A DNA stretch of 49,345 nt from Saprolegnia diclina VS20 (lineage: Eukaryota; Oomycota; Saprolegniomycetes; Saprolegniales; Saprolegniaceae), in the NCBI RefSeq assembly GCF_000281045.1, contig NW_008246075.1, forward strand, positions 946,879 to 996,223. The letters run 5' to 3'. Below the pieces are notes generated by a model. That model did not search any database and was not told the origin of the DNA. It was given only the letters and a program-made list of their open reading frames with translations. Position numbers and translations under genes: made by a program. Positions 40,751 through 49,345 of this stretch are shown here, in pieces. How positions within the stretch are numbered: the stretch's first letter is position 1; each line of letters begins with the position of its first letter.

Positions 40751-41094
40751 TCCCGTTTTGGCGCGAGCCTCAGACGTTGCGTTATCCGGACAATCGCGCT
40801 GTCCGTATAATGCATCATGGCTATTTCCACGCCCGTTACTGGTCCATAGGCCATTTCCTTTGCATCAATACGCGCCTTTGGGTCTACGTCTAGCGACCTA
40901 TTTGATAGAAAGCATCTCATTAAGCGCACTGGACGTCGGTGCGATACCCTGGGTGACGTCTATGGTGCATAATGCGGAGGCGGGACATTAAGTTGCGTGG
41001 GATTAGCCTCTTCGTTGGCGGAAAGATTGAGTTTTGGCCAATCCGCGACAAGTCGGTTCGGCGAAGCGTCGGCAATCTTGGATTCGCATCGGCC
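40751..41094. promoter_or_regulatory. Divergent promoter of the zinc-finger and radial-spoke genes
   Basis: 344 bases. TATCCGG at 40783-40789 is 33 bases from the zinc-finger start. A CCAAT box at 41038-41042 is 53 bases before the radial-spoke start. Confidence 0.55.
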
Positions 41095-42563
41095 ATGTCG
41101 GGCCCCAACTTGACCTTGGAGGAGGCGAAAGCATTCCTGCGCCTGGACCTCGGCGGCGTGAACCTGTACGACCACCTCTCGGACGTGCTCTTGCGCGTGC
41201 TCGTCGAGCGGCCCAACGACGCGGTGAATGCGTTCGAGCACCTCTCGTGCACGGTACGCCAAGAGCGCTTCAAGCGGCCAGCCGAAGCGATCGCTGCCGA
41301 GAACGCCATCGACGCCCAAGCGGTACGTGGTATGTAGCCATGGCGCCTAGTCGAGCTCTGCATGAGTAGAAGGCGCAGCAAGAAGCATGGGGCAAGGCGG
41401 CAACCAGCCTACTCAAGATACAGAACGGCGACGAAGAGGTGGCGCCCGAGACGCCGACAGGCGTCGCCGACCTCTTGGACGAGGCCAACATGTTTGAGTG
41501 GGCGGGCCTCGGCTTTTCGCGCGGTGAGACGTTCCGCCTCTCACTCGCACTGCAGAAGCTCGCGACGGTCAACACCACCGTCAAGCTGCGTTTCTGGGGC
41601 AAGATCCTTGGCATTGGCACCGACTACTACGTTGCAGAAGGCGAGCTGCCGGAACCCTACGAGCCGGAAGACCAAGACGCCGAAGAAGGTGCCAACGGCC
41701 TCAATCGAAACACGTACTGGGTCATGAAGGACAATGGTAACAGGCATCTCATGCACCAACGAAGCTACGGGACTCTTCGTAGGCACATACGAGTGGGTGC
41801 AGCTACCGCCGGTGCGGCGCGACCAGATCCTCGCTGCCCGCGCGCTTCGTCGCTTCGTGCGCAGCAACCTCGAGGGCAAGGTACACGCGAGCTACTCTGA
41901 GCATACGAAACGAGGTGCTAGGTGCATGGCCACCCGCCGTTTCCAGGGACGGAGAAGAACTTCTTGCGGGCGCAAATTGCCCGCATTTCGTCGTCGACCG
42001 TGCTGTGCCCGGCCGGGTACTTTGTCGTCACGGAGGAAGGAGCGATCGAGCCACCCGAGGAGGCACCTGAGGCCAAGTCGGCCGCCGAGCTCGCCGAGCT
42101 TGGGACGTGGGTGCACTACACCAAAGAGATCAACGACAAGTACGGGCGCAGCGTGGCGCTGCCGCCGAAGACCAACGACGACGGCGAAGAGGTACCGTGG
42201 GAGGGCGAAGAGTTAGTCGAGCCGTTGCGGGCGCTTTCCGAAGACAAGCCAAATTCGTGGCGTGTCGAACGGGTGCCTACGACGGTCTCGGCGGCCGTCG
42301 GTGAGATCGCAGTCGTCAAGTCGCTCGTGTGGCCCGGCGCCGTGACGCTCGGCGTCGGCAAGAAGTTTCTCAATGTCTACGTTGGCCATGGGCTCAAGGC
42401 CAAGTTTGGCGCCGACCACCAAGTGCAGTTGCCCAAGCCGCTCCAGGTCGACTTTGGCGTCGCGCCCGACGGCGACAACGACGCCAAGCTCAAGTTTACC
42501 AACTTGCAAGAGCAGCCCGACGTGCTCGTGGACCCGTCGCCGCCCGAGGACCCGGACGCCTAA
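41095..42563 (+). CDS. RSPH4A: Radial spoke head protein 4/6 homologue
   Basis: Exons 41095-41322, 41370-41736, 41783-41880, 41922-42563; introns of 47, 46 and 41 bases; 444 aa. RSP4/RSP6 form the head of the radial spokes in 9+2 axonemes and are needed for flagellar bending, so the organism makes motile zoospores or related cells. Matches to the family: an N-terminal YDHLSDVLLRVLVERP segment, ADLLDEANMFEWAGLGFSRG, ATVNTTVKLRFWGKILG, YYVAEGEL, TYEWVQLPPVRRDQILAAR, and HPPFPGTEKNFLRAQIARIS (strong). The usual C-terminal N-P-E-W-P... element is not obvious; the last 100 residues are divergent and acidic. RSP4 and RSP6 cannot be told apart in a single-copy lineage. It converges on the ATPase gene with 47 bases between stops. 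Confidence 0.95.
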
Positions 42564-42610
42564 AGACTGACAGGATGTATACAAGCAATCGAAGTCTATT
42601 CTCGTGTGTC

Positions 42611-45600
42611 TTAGTAGTACGTGTTGCGCTCGATCCAGCCGGGCGTGCGCACCATGCGGCCCGTGTCCGGGTCGACAGTCGTGACCGAGGTTTCGCGCAG
42701 CATGTACTTGCGCATCTCGTCGACCGAAAAGATGAGCAGCGTGAACGGCATACCGCAGAACCAGTGCGTGAGACGCATCGAGCCCGTCGAGAAGATCGTG
42801 TTGAAGAAGCCCGAGTAGCTCATGATCGCGCCGATGAGCGTTTCAAACATGAGGCCCATGAACATCACGTCGTTGCGCATGCCCTGCGTGAAGAGCGAGA
42901 GGTACCGCGTCTTGCAGATGAGCAGGTTGCCCCACTGGCTCATAATGACCGCGACAAAGTACGCCGTTTGGGCAATCGCGAGCGCCTCCGACTGCATGAC
43001 GCGCGAGAGCACGTTCGAGTACGTCGTGCCGCTCGTATCCGTGTACGTAAACCCGGCAGCAAAGTCGAGCAAGCACGCGACGCCCGAGCACGACACCGAC
43101 CCGTCCGCGTTCTTGACCTGGCGGACGTACGTGGCCTTGCTGTACTTTTGGTCGCCCATCGGCGTCGTCGTCGCGCTCGCCGTGCCGTTGGCCGAGACGA
43201 TCGCCACGAGCTGGTCCTTGAAGTTGTCGACGTAGTCCGAGTTACTGAGACCGCCGTCCGTATCAGTCGACGTCGCCGCCCAGACACCAAACGGTTGGTA
43301 GCTCGCCATGAGCTCGGGGGTCGCGCTGCCAAGACCCACAACGTCCGAGCTGGTCACGTCGTACTCGAGGTACGTCTTCTTGAAGAAGCTCGACCGACGC
43401 GCCTTCATCGGTGTGTACGGGTGGTAGCCCGCGGCGTAGGCCGCCGCCATCGATTGGTACGTCGGTACCGCGTTCTTGCTGGTAAACGAGCCATACGTGG
43501 TCGGGTTGAACTTGTCAAAGTTGCCGGGCTTGGAGTCGCCGCCAACAAAGTTGCCGACCGCATACTGGCAGTCGACGAGCGTGCCATCTTCCTTAGGGTC
43601 CCAGAAGATCTGAGCGTCAAAAATGTTGCCGCCGGTCGGAATCGTAGCGTTGTACGTGAGACCGCACTTGGCATCGGGGCCAAACGCACCGAGCGGCGTA
43701 TCGAGCGACTTGCCACCGGCCGAGCAGTAGACGCCACCGTCAGTCTTGCACCACATGACATGGCGACCGTAGTAAGCGCCACCAAGACCCGGAAGCACCT
43801 TGGGCGAGTAGCCGTAGCTGTTCATGACCGTAAAGTAGCAGAACATGCCGGCCGTCGCCTCAATGATGCCCATCATGAGGTACGAGAACGTAATGAGCTT
43901 CTTGGTGACGAGGCGGTCGACGGCGGCGTTGCGCGGCGGGCGGAGCATGATGTCGTTCTCGGCGCCTTCGTACGCCATCGAAATCGCCGGCACCATATCC
44001 GTGCCGAGGCAGATCGCAATCATGAGCAGCGCCGTGAGCGGCAGCGGCACGTTGATGATGACGTTGAGCAAGACCGGGACGAGCTCGGGGATGTTGGCCG
44101 CCAGCGCATACGCAATCGACTTCTTGAGGTTGTCAAAGATGATGCGGCCTTCTTCGACGCCGCAGACGATCGAGGCAAAGTTGTCGTCGAGGAGGATCAT
44201 GTCGGCCGCTTCCTTGGAGACTTCCGAGCCCATGATACCCATGGCGACACCAATGTCGGCCTTCTTGAGCGCCGGCGAGTCGTTCACGCCGTCACCAGTC
44301 ACGGCCACAATCTCCTTGCGGCGCTGGCAGTTCTCGACAATGATGAGCTTCTGCTGCGGCGACGTGCGCGCAAACACAATCTGCGGGTGGTCGAGGATGC
44401 GGTCCCACTCTTCCTCGGGCGTGTCTACCGAGATGGTCCAGCCAGGCACGACGATCGCACGCGCGCTACTCGGGTCCTCGTACAAGTTTCCCGCCGCGTT
44501 CGACTCTTCAATGTCTTCCTTCGTCGGGCCCCACAAGATGCCGACCTTGTGCGCAATGGCCTTGGCCGTCACGGGGTGGTCGCCCGTGACCATGATGACG
44601 CGGATACCGGCCGTCTTGCACTTCTCGACAGCGCCAAGCACCTCGGGGCGCGGCGGGTCGATGAGCGCCATGAGGCCGACAAAGCAGAGCGGCTCTTCGA
44701 CGTTCTTGAGCGGCGTCGGGATCATGTCGTAGTCGACGTCCTTCTCGCCGAGGGGAAAGTTGGGGTTGTCGGTCGAAAATTCGTACGAGTGCGGGTACCG
44801 CGCGACGTCGAGCGACTTTTCCGCAAAGCCGAGCACACGCATGCCGCGCTTCGAGAGCTGGAGTTGAAGGTCGTCAATCTCAGCGAGGCGCTCGGGCGTC
44901 ATCGGGAGCTCCTGGCCGTTGATCATGACCGAGCCGCAGCGCGCCGTGATGCGCTCGGGCGCGCCCTTCATGACAAGCAGCAAGTTCTTGGACTCGTCGT
45001 CGTCGAGCTTGTGGATCGAGACTTGGTACTTGTTTTTCGAGTTGAACGGAATCTCCTTGACCTTGGGGCACGCCTTGCGGTACTCCATGATATCGCGCTT
45101 GTCCTGGACAAACTTGATCATGGCCGACTCGGACGCGTCGCCGATCGTCTCCCAGTTGATCTTGTCGTTAACCTTGAAGACGAGCGGTGCGCCACGCGAG
45201 ATCGAGTCGCCGTCAGCCGACACGATCGACTCAAACTTGGACTCTTCGTCAAAGACCGCATTGTTGCACAGCGTCGCGCAGCGCTGAAGGCGCACAAAGC
45301 TGTCGTCCGCGAGGTTGTAGCTGGGCGTCGGCGTGAGCGAGCACTCGGCGTCGAAAATCTTGTTGTCGTACACGACGTTGGCGACCGTCATGATGTTTTG
45401 CGTGAGCGTGCCCGTCTTGTCCGAGCAAATGCACGTCGTGGACCCGAGCGTCTCGACGCCCTGGAGGTTCTTGACGAGCATGTTCTTCTTCGACATGCGC
45501 GACGCCGCGAGCGAGAGGCACACGGTCACGGTCGCGAGGAGGCCTTCGGGCACGTTGGCGACAATGATGCCAATCATGAACGCGAGGTTGGTCGAAAACT

Positions 45601-46618
45601 CGAGCTTCTTGATAAAGCCCACAATGAAAAAGATGACGCCGGTCGTGACAGCGACGCCCGTGATGATGTGCACAAAGTGGTTGATCTCGCGCGCGATCGG
45701 GGTCAGCTCCGAGCCCGTGGCGGTCGCAAGCTTGGCGATGCGGCCCATGACAGTCGAATCGCCAATGTTGACGACGATGCCCTTGCCGTTGCCTTGCGGA
45801 ATGAGCGTGCCAAAGAAGCACAGGTTCTTCGTCTCGAGCGGGTTCTCGTCCGTGCAGTGCGGCACGCGCTTGATTGGCTCCGACTCGCCCGTGAGGCACG
45901 AGTTGTCGACCAAAAAGTCGTCCGAGCACTCGACGACGCGGATGTCGGCGGGCACCTTGTCGCCGCCCTTGAGGAGCACAATGTCGCCGCGCACCAGCTG
46001 GGATGCGTTGATCTTTTGCGACTTGCCGTCGCGGACGACCGTGATCATCGTGGGCATCATGTTCTTGAACGACTCCATGAGGTTGGACGACTTGCGGTTC
46101 TGAAAGTACGAGAAAAACCCGGTGACGAGGATCGTCACGAAGAGCGCGGTCGCCGTGTAGAGCTGCGTGATGTCGTACGCGAGGAAGTAGCAGCCAAAGC
46201 ACGCGGCCGCGCCGACAAAGAGCAGGATCGAGAAGAAGCCCGTGAGCTCGCGGAAGAGCTTGATCCACTCCGAGACCTCCTTGGGCGGCGTGAGCATGTT
46301 GAGGCCTTCCTTCTGCTTGCGCATCTCGACGTGGTCGGTCGACATACCGACCTCGGGATCGGTCATGAGGTCAGCGCAGAGCTCGGGGATGCTGATCTTG
46401 TGCTCGGTCATGACAAGCTCACGCCGAGCATCATGCTGGTCGTTGCCGCCCTTCTTGCCGCCCTTCTTGGCCTGCTTGCGCGCCTCCATGCGCTGGCGCA
46501 TCTCGGTCGAGACCGCGACGATGTCGGCCGACGACCGCTGGTGCATGGACGCCCGGTGGCTGCCCGCGCGGAGCCGCGCGCTCCCGGCCCGCTCCCGCAA
46601 GCTGTTCTGCCGCTCCAT
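42611..46618 (-). CDS. P2C (Na+/K+-ATPase alpha-type) P-type ATPase with altered cation site and giant M7-M8 loop
   Basis: Single uninterrupted exon, ATG at 46618, 1335 aa (animal alpha subunits about 1020). A P2C pump couples ATP hydrolysis to Na+ export at the plasma membrane. Hallmarks: TGES (243-246), M4 IVANVPEGLLATVTVCLSLA, phosphorylated Asp400 in CSDKTGTLTQN, MKGAPERI, MVTGDHPVTA, TGDGVNDSPALKKADIG, M5 SIAYALAANIPE, M6 CLGTDMVPAISMAYEGAE, and M8 SQWGNLLICKTR. Compared with animal alpha-1, M6 Asp804 is Cys870 here, M8 Asp926 is Asn, and M5 Ser775 is Ala, while the M4 Glu, M5 Asn776 and Glu779, and Asp808 are kept. The M7-M8 loop is about 270 residues instead of about 45. The N-terminus is basic and Lys-rich (KKGGKKGG). 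The 1461-codon plus frame over it is an antisense shadow. Confidence 0.96.
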   Translation of the reverse strand: MERQNSLRERAGSARLRAGSHRASMHQRSSADIVAVSTEMRQRMEARKQAKKGGKKGGNDQHDARRELVMTEHKISIPELCADLMTDPEVGMSTDHVEMRKQKEGLNMLTPPKEVSEWIKLFRELTGFFSILLFVGAAACFGCYFLAYDITQLYTATALFVTILVTGFFSYFQNRKSSNLMESFKNMMPTMITVVRDGKSQKINASQLVRGDIVLLKGGDKVPADIRVVECSDDFLVDNSCLTGESEPIKRVPHCTDENPLETKNLCFFGTLIPQGNGKGIVVNIGDSTVMGRIAKLATATGSELTPIAREINHFVHIITGVAVTTGVIFFIVGFIKKLEFSTNLAFMIGIIVANVPEGLLATVTVCLSLAASRMSKKNMLVKNLQGVETLGSTTCICSDKTGTLTQNIMTVANVVYDNKIFDAECSLTPTPSYNLADDSFVRLQRCATLCNNAVFDEESKFESIVSADGDSISRGAPLVFKVNDKINWETIGDASESAMIKFVQDKRDIMEYRKACPKVKEIPFNSKNKYQVSIHKLDDDESKNLLLVMKGAPERITARCGSVMINGQELPMTPERLAEIDDLQLQLSKRGMRVLGFAEKSLDVARYPHSYEFSTDNPNFPLGEKDVDYDMIPTPLKNVEEPLCFVGLMALIDPPRPEVLGAVEKCKTAGIRVIMVTGDHPVTAKAIAHKVGILWGPTKEDIEESNAAGNLYEDPSSARAIVVPGWTISVDTPEEEWDRILDHPQIVFARTSPQQKLIIVENCQRRKEIVAVTGDGVNDSPALKKADIGVAMGIMGSEVSKEAADMILLDDNFASIVCGVEEGRIIFDNLKKSIAYALAANIPELVPVLLNVIINVPLPLTALLMIAICLGTDMVPAISMAYEGAENDIMLRPPRNAAVDRLVTKKLITFSYLMMGIIEATAGMFCYFTVMNSYGYSPKVLPGLGGAYYGRHVMWCKTDGGVYCSAGGKSLDTPLGAFGPDAKCGLTYNATIPTGGNIFDAQIFWDPKEDGTLVDCQYAVGNFVGGDSKPGNFDKFNPTTYGSFTSKNAVPTYQSMAAAYAAGYHPYTPMKARRSSFFKKTYLEYDVTSSDVVGLGSATPELMASYQPFGVWAATSTDTDGGLSNSDYVDNFKDQLVAIVSANGTASATTTPMGDQKYSKATYVRQVKNADGSVSCSGVACLLDFAAGFTYTDTSGTTYSNVLSRVMQSEALAIAQTAYFVAVIMSQWGNLLICKTRYLSLFTQGMRNDVMFMGLMFETLIGAIMSYSGFFNTIFSTGSMRLTHWFCGMPFTLLIFSVDEMRKYMLRETSVTTVDPDTGRMVRTPGWIERNTYY

Positions 46619-49345
46619 GGCTTGAGGAAGAAATCGAAAGTGGTTGCAGGCCGGGCGCAAATTCGATTTGGTGGCTTCACATACCTCTTACATCCTATAC
46701 TCTGTTGTTTATGATGCTTCCCTACCTCGTATAAAACAGAAAAGACCACGGAGAAGACCTTTGAAACTGGATACCTGTGCAGAATGCAATTTTAGTATCC
46801 TAGTCCACAGCATAAAAGGGCACCTTGGCCAGATGTGGTTGGGCTCTGACGGAGCTCCCGCGAGTTACGCCTGCGGCGCGCCATACGTTTTCAATGGACA
46901 GCAATATCGTACATTCATACAAACAATACGATAAATAGTACGTACATTGAGCGTACGATGTGTAATGCACGGCTACATTTGCACACCGGACAGCTGGCCA
47001 AGGATGTGGCGTGATCTGAAGCGCGATATCCATTGAATTTTGACCTTGGCGCTCCACATCTCTTGGCCGTCGGCCCATATGGAGCCAACTGTGGCCGGCA
47101 ACAAACGCCCACCTTGCAGTGGCCAGCGCTTTGACACAACCATGGTGGGATGACCTTGTATGCTCTCTGCGATGCAAAATACGTTGTTGGCGAAAAGGGG
47201 GCATGGAAGCCTTTCGCAGCGGCTATCAACCATGGCTCGGACCGACGCAGTCCACCAAGAAAGGTTCCCTGAGAGAACGCACGACGTAACGTGTCACGAT
47301 GGAAGCCATGGAAGCTATGGATGACGCCAGCAGATGCACGCGCACAGAGCATTGCAAAGGCGGGCGTCAACGGCCTTGGCGCCAAGCTTTTGCACGCGTC
47401 CTCCTGCATTATCATCGACCGAAGTTTGCTATATGGTAGCAGCGATTTCAGTGCAAGAAAAATAGTTGGCGCCGATGTCAAGGCAAGGGTGGTCTGCGAG
47501 CGTTGCCCTTCTGTACGGTCTGAATGACGTTTCTGGGTGTACTACGGTACAGTGCAATTGGACGAGAGCCGTTCATTTCGACACTTCAATCCACTTGGAT
47601 ACTCTCAAGTGTGGTATTGTGAGGACGGTTCAATGCCTTGTGTATTATCGATCGTACTAAGCTCGTGTTGCTTCAACCATGCACGTGTTGAAGATACCGC
47701 GACAACGCAGGCATTCGGTGCCTCAGCGCCCCCGCTTATGTATCATCAGGGTGGCGCAATGGGGAGTGTTGGGAAGGCATCGCATGTCTACCTTCGACAC
47801 AATAGCACTCGATAAAGTGTACTGGTATTCCTACACTCCTTGTCCCGGCACCGGTACCTACAGGCTCGATGGTTTTCCTTTCGCCGAGTCGGTGACTGTG
47901 CTTGACGTGTACTCGCATCAACACTTACCCTACGATCCCATGCCCTACCCGTACCAGTACGCATTGTGTCGTGACCAGGAATGGAGACACAATGAGGTCG
48001 CCCGTCATGTTGAGGCGTTCACACATTCCCTGCAAGTGTGTACATGGGTAATGTTAGGGAAGGAGGTTGGGATGGTCTACTAGCTCTTCACCAACGAACG
48101 ATACTTAGCAAGCTGCCTTGACAACTCGAACCATCGGCGAGGATTGATCTGGGTACCAGTACAATTGGCCTCCGCTCATGATCTCGGTCACACGGCCAAG
48201 GACGCCGCATCGGCACGTCGCTAATCTACAATTGCCCTTCCACACGCGCCAACTCGTCAACGTGGCTCGTAAAGCATTCAACAACGTATGCTAGTACATC
48301 AGTAGCTGCTCCAGGTGTACTAGTACAGGAGGTTTCTGCCCTTTTATGCCGTGAACGAACAGGAGCCAGAGGGTGCGTCTCCGTGGACACAACTGCAGCA
48401 ACTCACCGACCACATATTCGCGTAGTACGGTACGGTATTGACAAGATTGCCGAAGGATGTACTTGAACTCTATCCATCACGAGGCAGTAATCGACTTGCG
48501 TCCTCAATGACGTGGGAATATGATCGCGATCGGCCGACACGAGTGCCGTTGCTTGCACTCTTGCGCACGGCTTGGCTCAATAATGGGGGTGGCTAATAAC
48601 TGGCGACGCTGCATCGAGTGGCGTTGCAGCAAGGTCCGCGAAAACACGTCCAAAAAGCCGTGCTGAGCGATGTGTCGCGCGTTCGAAAGCCGGACGCTTC
48701 CCGGCAACCAGTATTGGTAGGAATGTTCAGTGCAGACAATGATATTACTGTGCATTGTTGTACTTGAGGTCTAGCTGCTACATTCAATATCGCTCTCAAT
48801 ATGAACAAGTCCTGTGTATGTATAAACCCCCTCGGACCGCAACGCGCCGAGCATCGGCATCGCTCGTGCGACAGGCGCAATTCCTGTTGCCGTTTCGGCG
48901 AAGCAGAACGCAATGTAGAAATCGCGCCATCTTGATACTACGCTTCCGATTGGCGGACCAGATAATCTTTCAGCCAATCACCGACGTCCCACGCATCCCG
49001 CTCGGACCGGCTACTTCTCATGCGGTTCGACGATCCGAGACGCATGTAATACAGTGCAAGAACCCACCATCCTCCGCGCTTCTCTCTGAGCGTCCTGCGT
49101 CCTTCTCGACCTCGGCGCTGCTCGTATATTGGACGCGGTCGATGATGCTAGTTTCCGGTGCCGTCGTCGTGTCCGGATAGCGACGGAAGAGGCTCGGGCG
49201 CCTGGTTTGTATGGAGTCCTGCTGTTTTCAGGCCTGTAAAGTTGGGCGACCGGCATGAAATATTAAAATATCAAATTATAATAATACATCGCCTGTTACT
49301 CACGCGCGGCCTTCATACGACGTATTGATAGTCGCCGGAAACCGC
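46619..49345. other. Gene-poor right end
   Basis: 2.7 kb with no supported gene. The left end is the ATPase promoter. A frame at 47679-48083 (+, 134 codons, true ATG) and one at 46915-47481 (-) show no family features and non-biased codon use. A CCAAT pair (48949-48953 inverted, 48974-48978 direct) and an inverted TATCCGG (49173-49179) near the right edge suggest a promoter for a gene close to or beyond 49345. Confidence 0.5.
47679..48083 (+). CDS. Hypothetical ORF, 134 aa (doubtful)
   Basis: ATG at 47679, stop at 48081-48083. The middle part (VYWYSYTPCPGTGTYRLDGF) is rich in Tyr, Pro and aromatic residues. It has no introns, no signal peptide and no known motif. Codon use is unlike the neighbouring genes, so it may be chance or an old mobile element. 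Confidence 0.2.
   Translation: MHVLKIPRQRRHSVPQRPRLCIIRVAQWGVLGRHRMSTFDTIALDKVYWYSYTPCPGTGTYRLDGFPFAESVTVLDVYSHQHLPYDPMPYPYQYALCRDQEWRHNEVARHVEAFTHSLQVCTWVMLGKEVGMVY

Noticed and set aside
17793-46618. Ion-transport genes forming a functional cluster
   Set aside because: Two channels, an ABC protein, GPHR and a P2C pump occur in 29 kb, but they are on both strands and mixed with unrelated genes; chance proximity is the simpler explanation.
42329-46714. 1461-codon plus-strand open frame
   Set aside because: Antisense to the P2C ATPase. It is open because GC-ending codons on one strand rarely make stops on the other; it is extremely rich in Arg, Val, His and Asp and has no domain.
46915-47481. 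188-codon minus-strand frame
   Set aside because: No ATG-supported domain; a competing frame in the same DNA looks equally protein-like, so neither is credible.
1-49345. CRISPR array, prophage, insertion sequence or bacterial operon
   Set aside because: No spaced direct-repeat array, no terminal inverted repeats with a transposase, and the genes are intron-containing eukaryotic genes.

Overview
This is eukaryotic nuclear DNA, most probably from an oomycete of the Saprolegnia/Achlya type. That placement is inferred from several things together: GC-rich genes with strong third-position GC bias, many 40-69 base introns that almost always end in TAG, flagellar genes (radial spoke head protein, possible SF-assemblin), a P2C Na+/K+-type ATPase, a probable diaminopimelate-type decarboxylase, and short gene-to-gene distances on alternating strands. 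I could not run a database search, so the taxon is an inference. Exon structures were worked out by hand: each intron was placed where GT..AG joins preserve frame and family motifs, and every model closes in frame.

Layout, left to right. 1-1247 (-): secreted Ala-rich repeat protein running off the edge. 2690-4516 (+): acidic disordered protein, ending 18 bases from a BAF-like protein (4535-4912, -). 5734-8026 (+): GH3 beta-glucosidase, preceded by a region with a near-perfect 30-base-arm hairpin. 9128-10384 (+): cyclic-nucleotide-binding-like domain joined to a divergent mitochondrial-carrier-like domain. 10601-10672: tRNA-Thr(UGU) with a T7 terminator. 11201-11605: run of N. 11940-14268 (+): ATG9. 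16647-17270 (+): PX-domain protein.

17793-23703 holds two paralogous 6-TM SK-type channel-like genes on the minus strand, separated by a plus-strand L-2-hydroxyglutarate dehydrogenase gene (20270-21765). Both channels have lost the canonical GYG filter. The second shares an 88-base divergent promoter with a coiled-coil (possibly SF-assemblin-like) gene (23792-24759, +). Next come a mitochondrial EF-hand protein (24987-26462, +), a diaminopimelate/ornithine decarboxylase-family enzyme (26727-28514, -), a MYND plus Cys-rich protein (29511-30980, +), and an ABC half-transporter with an N-terminal voltage-sensor-like domain (31834-35199, -). Then a GPHR/GPR89 protein (35960-37616, +) ends one base from a RanBP2-zinc-finger protein (37618-40750, -). 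Last are a radial spoke RSP4/6 protein (41095-42563, +) and a long P2C P-type ATPase (42611-46618, -). 46619-49345 shows no gene I can support.

The genes do not form an operon-like pathway, as expected for a eukaryote, but many concern membranes and ion transport. The strongest second-look items are the degenerate channel pores, the voltage-sensor/ABC fusion, altered cation-site residues and a very large M7-M8 loop in the P2C ATPase, and the nucleotide-binding/carrier fusion.
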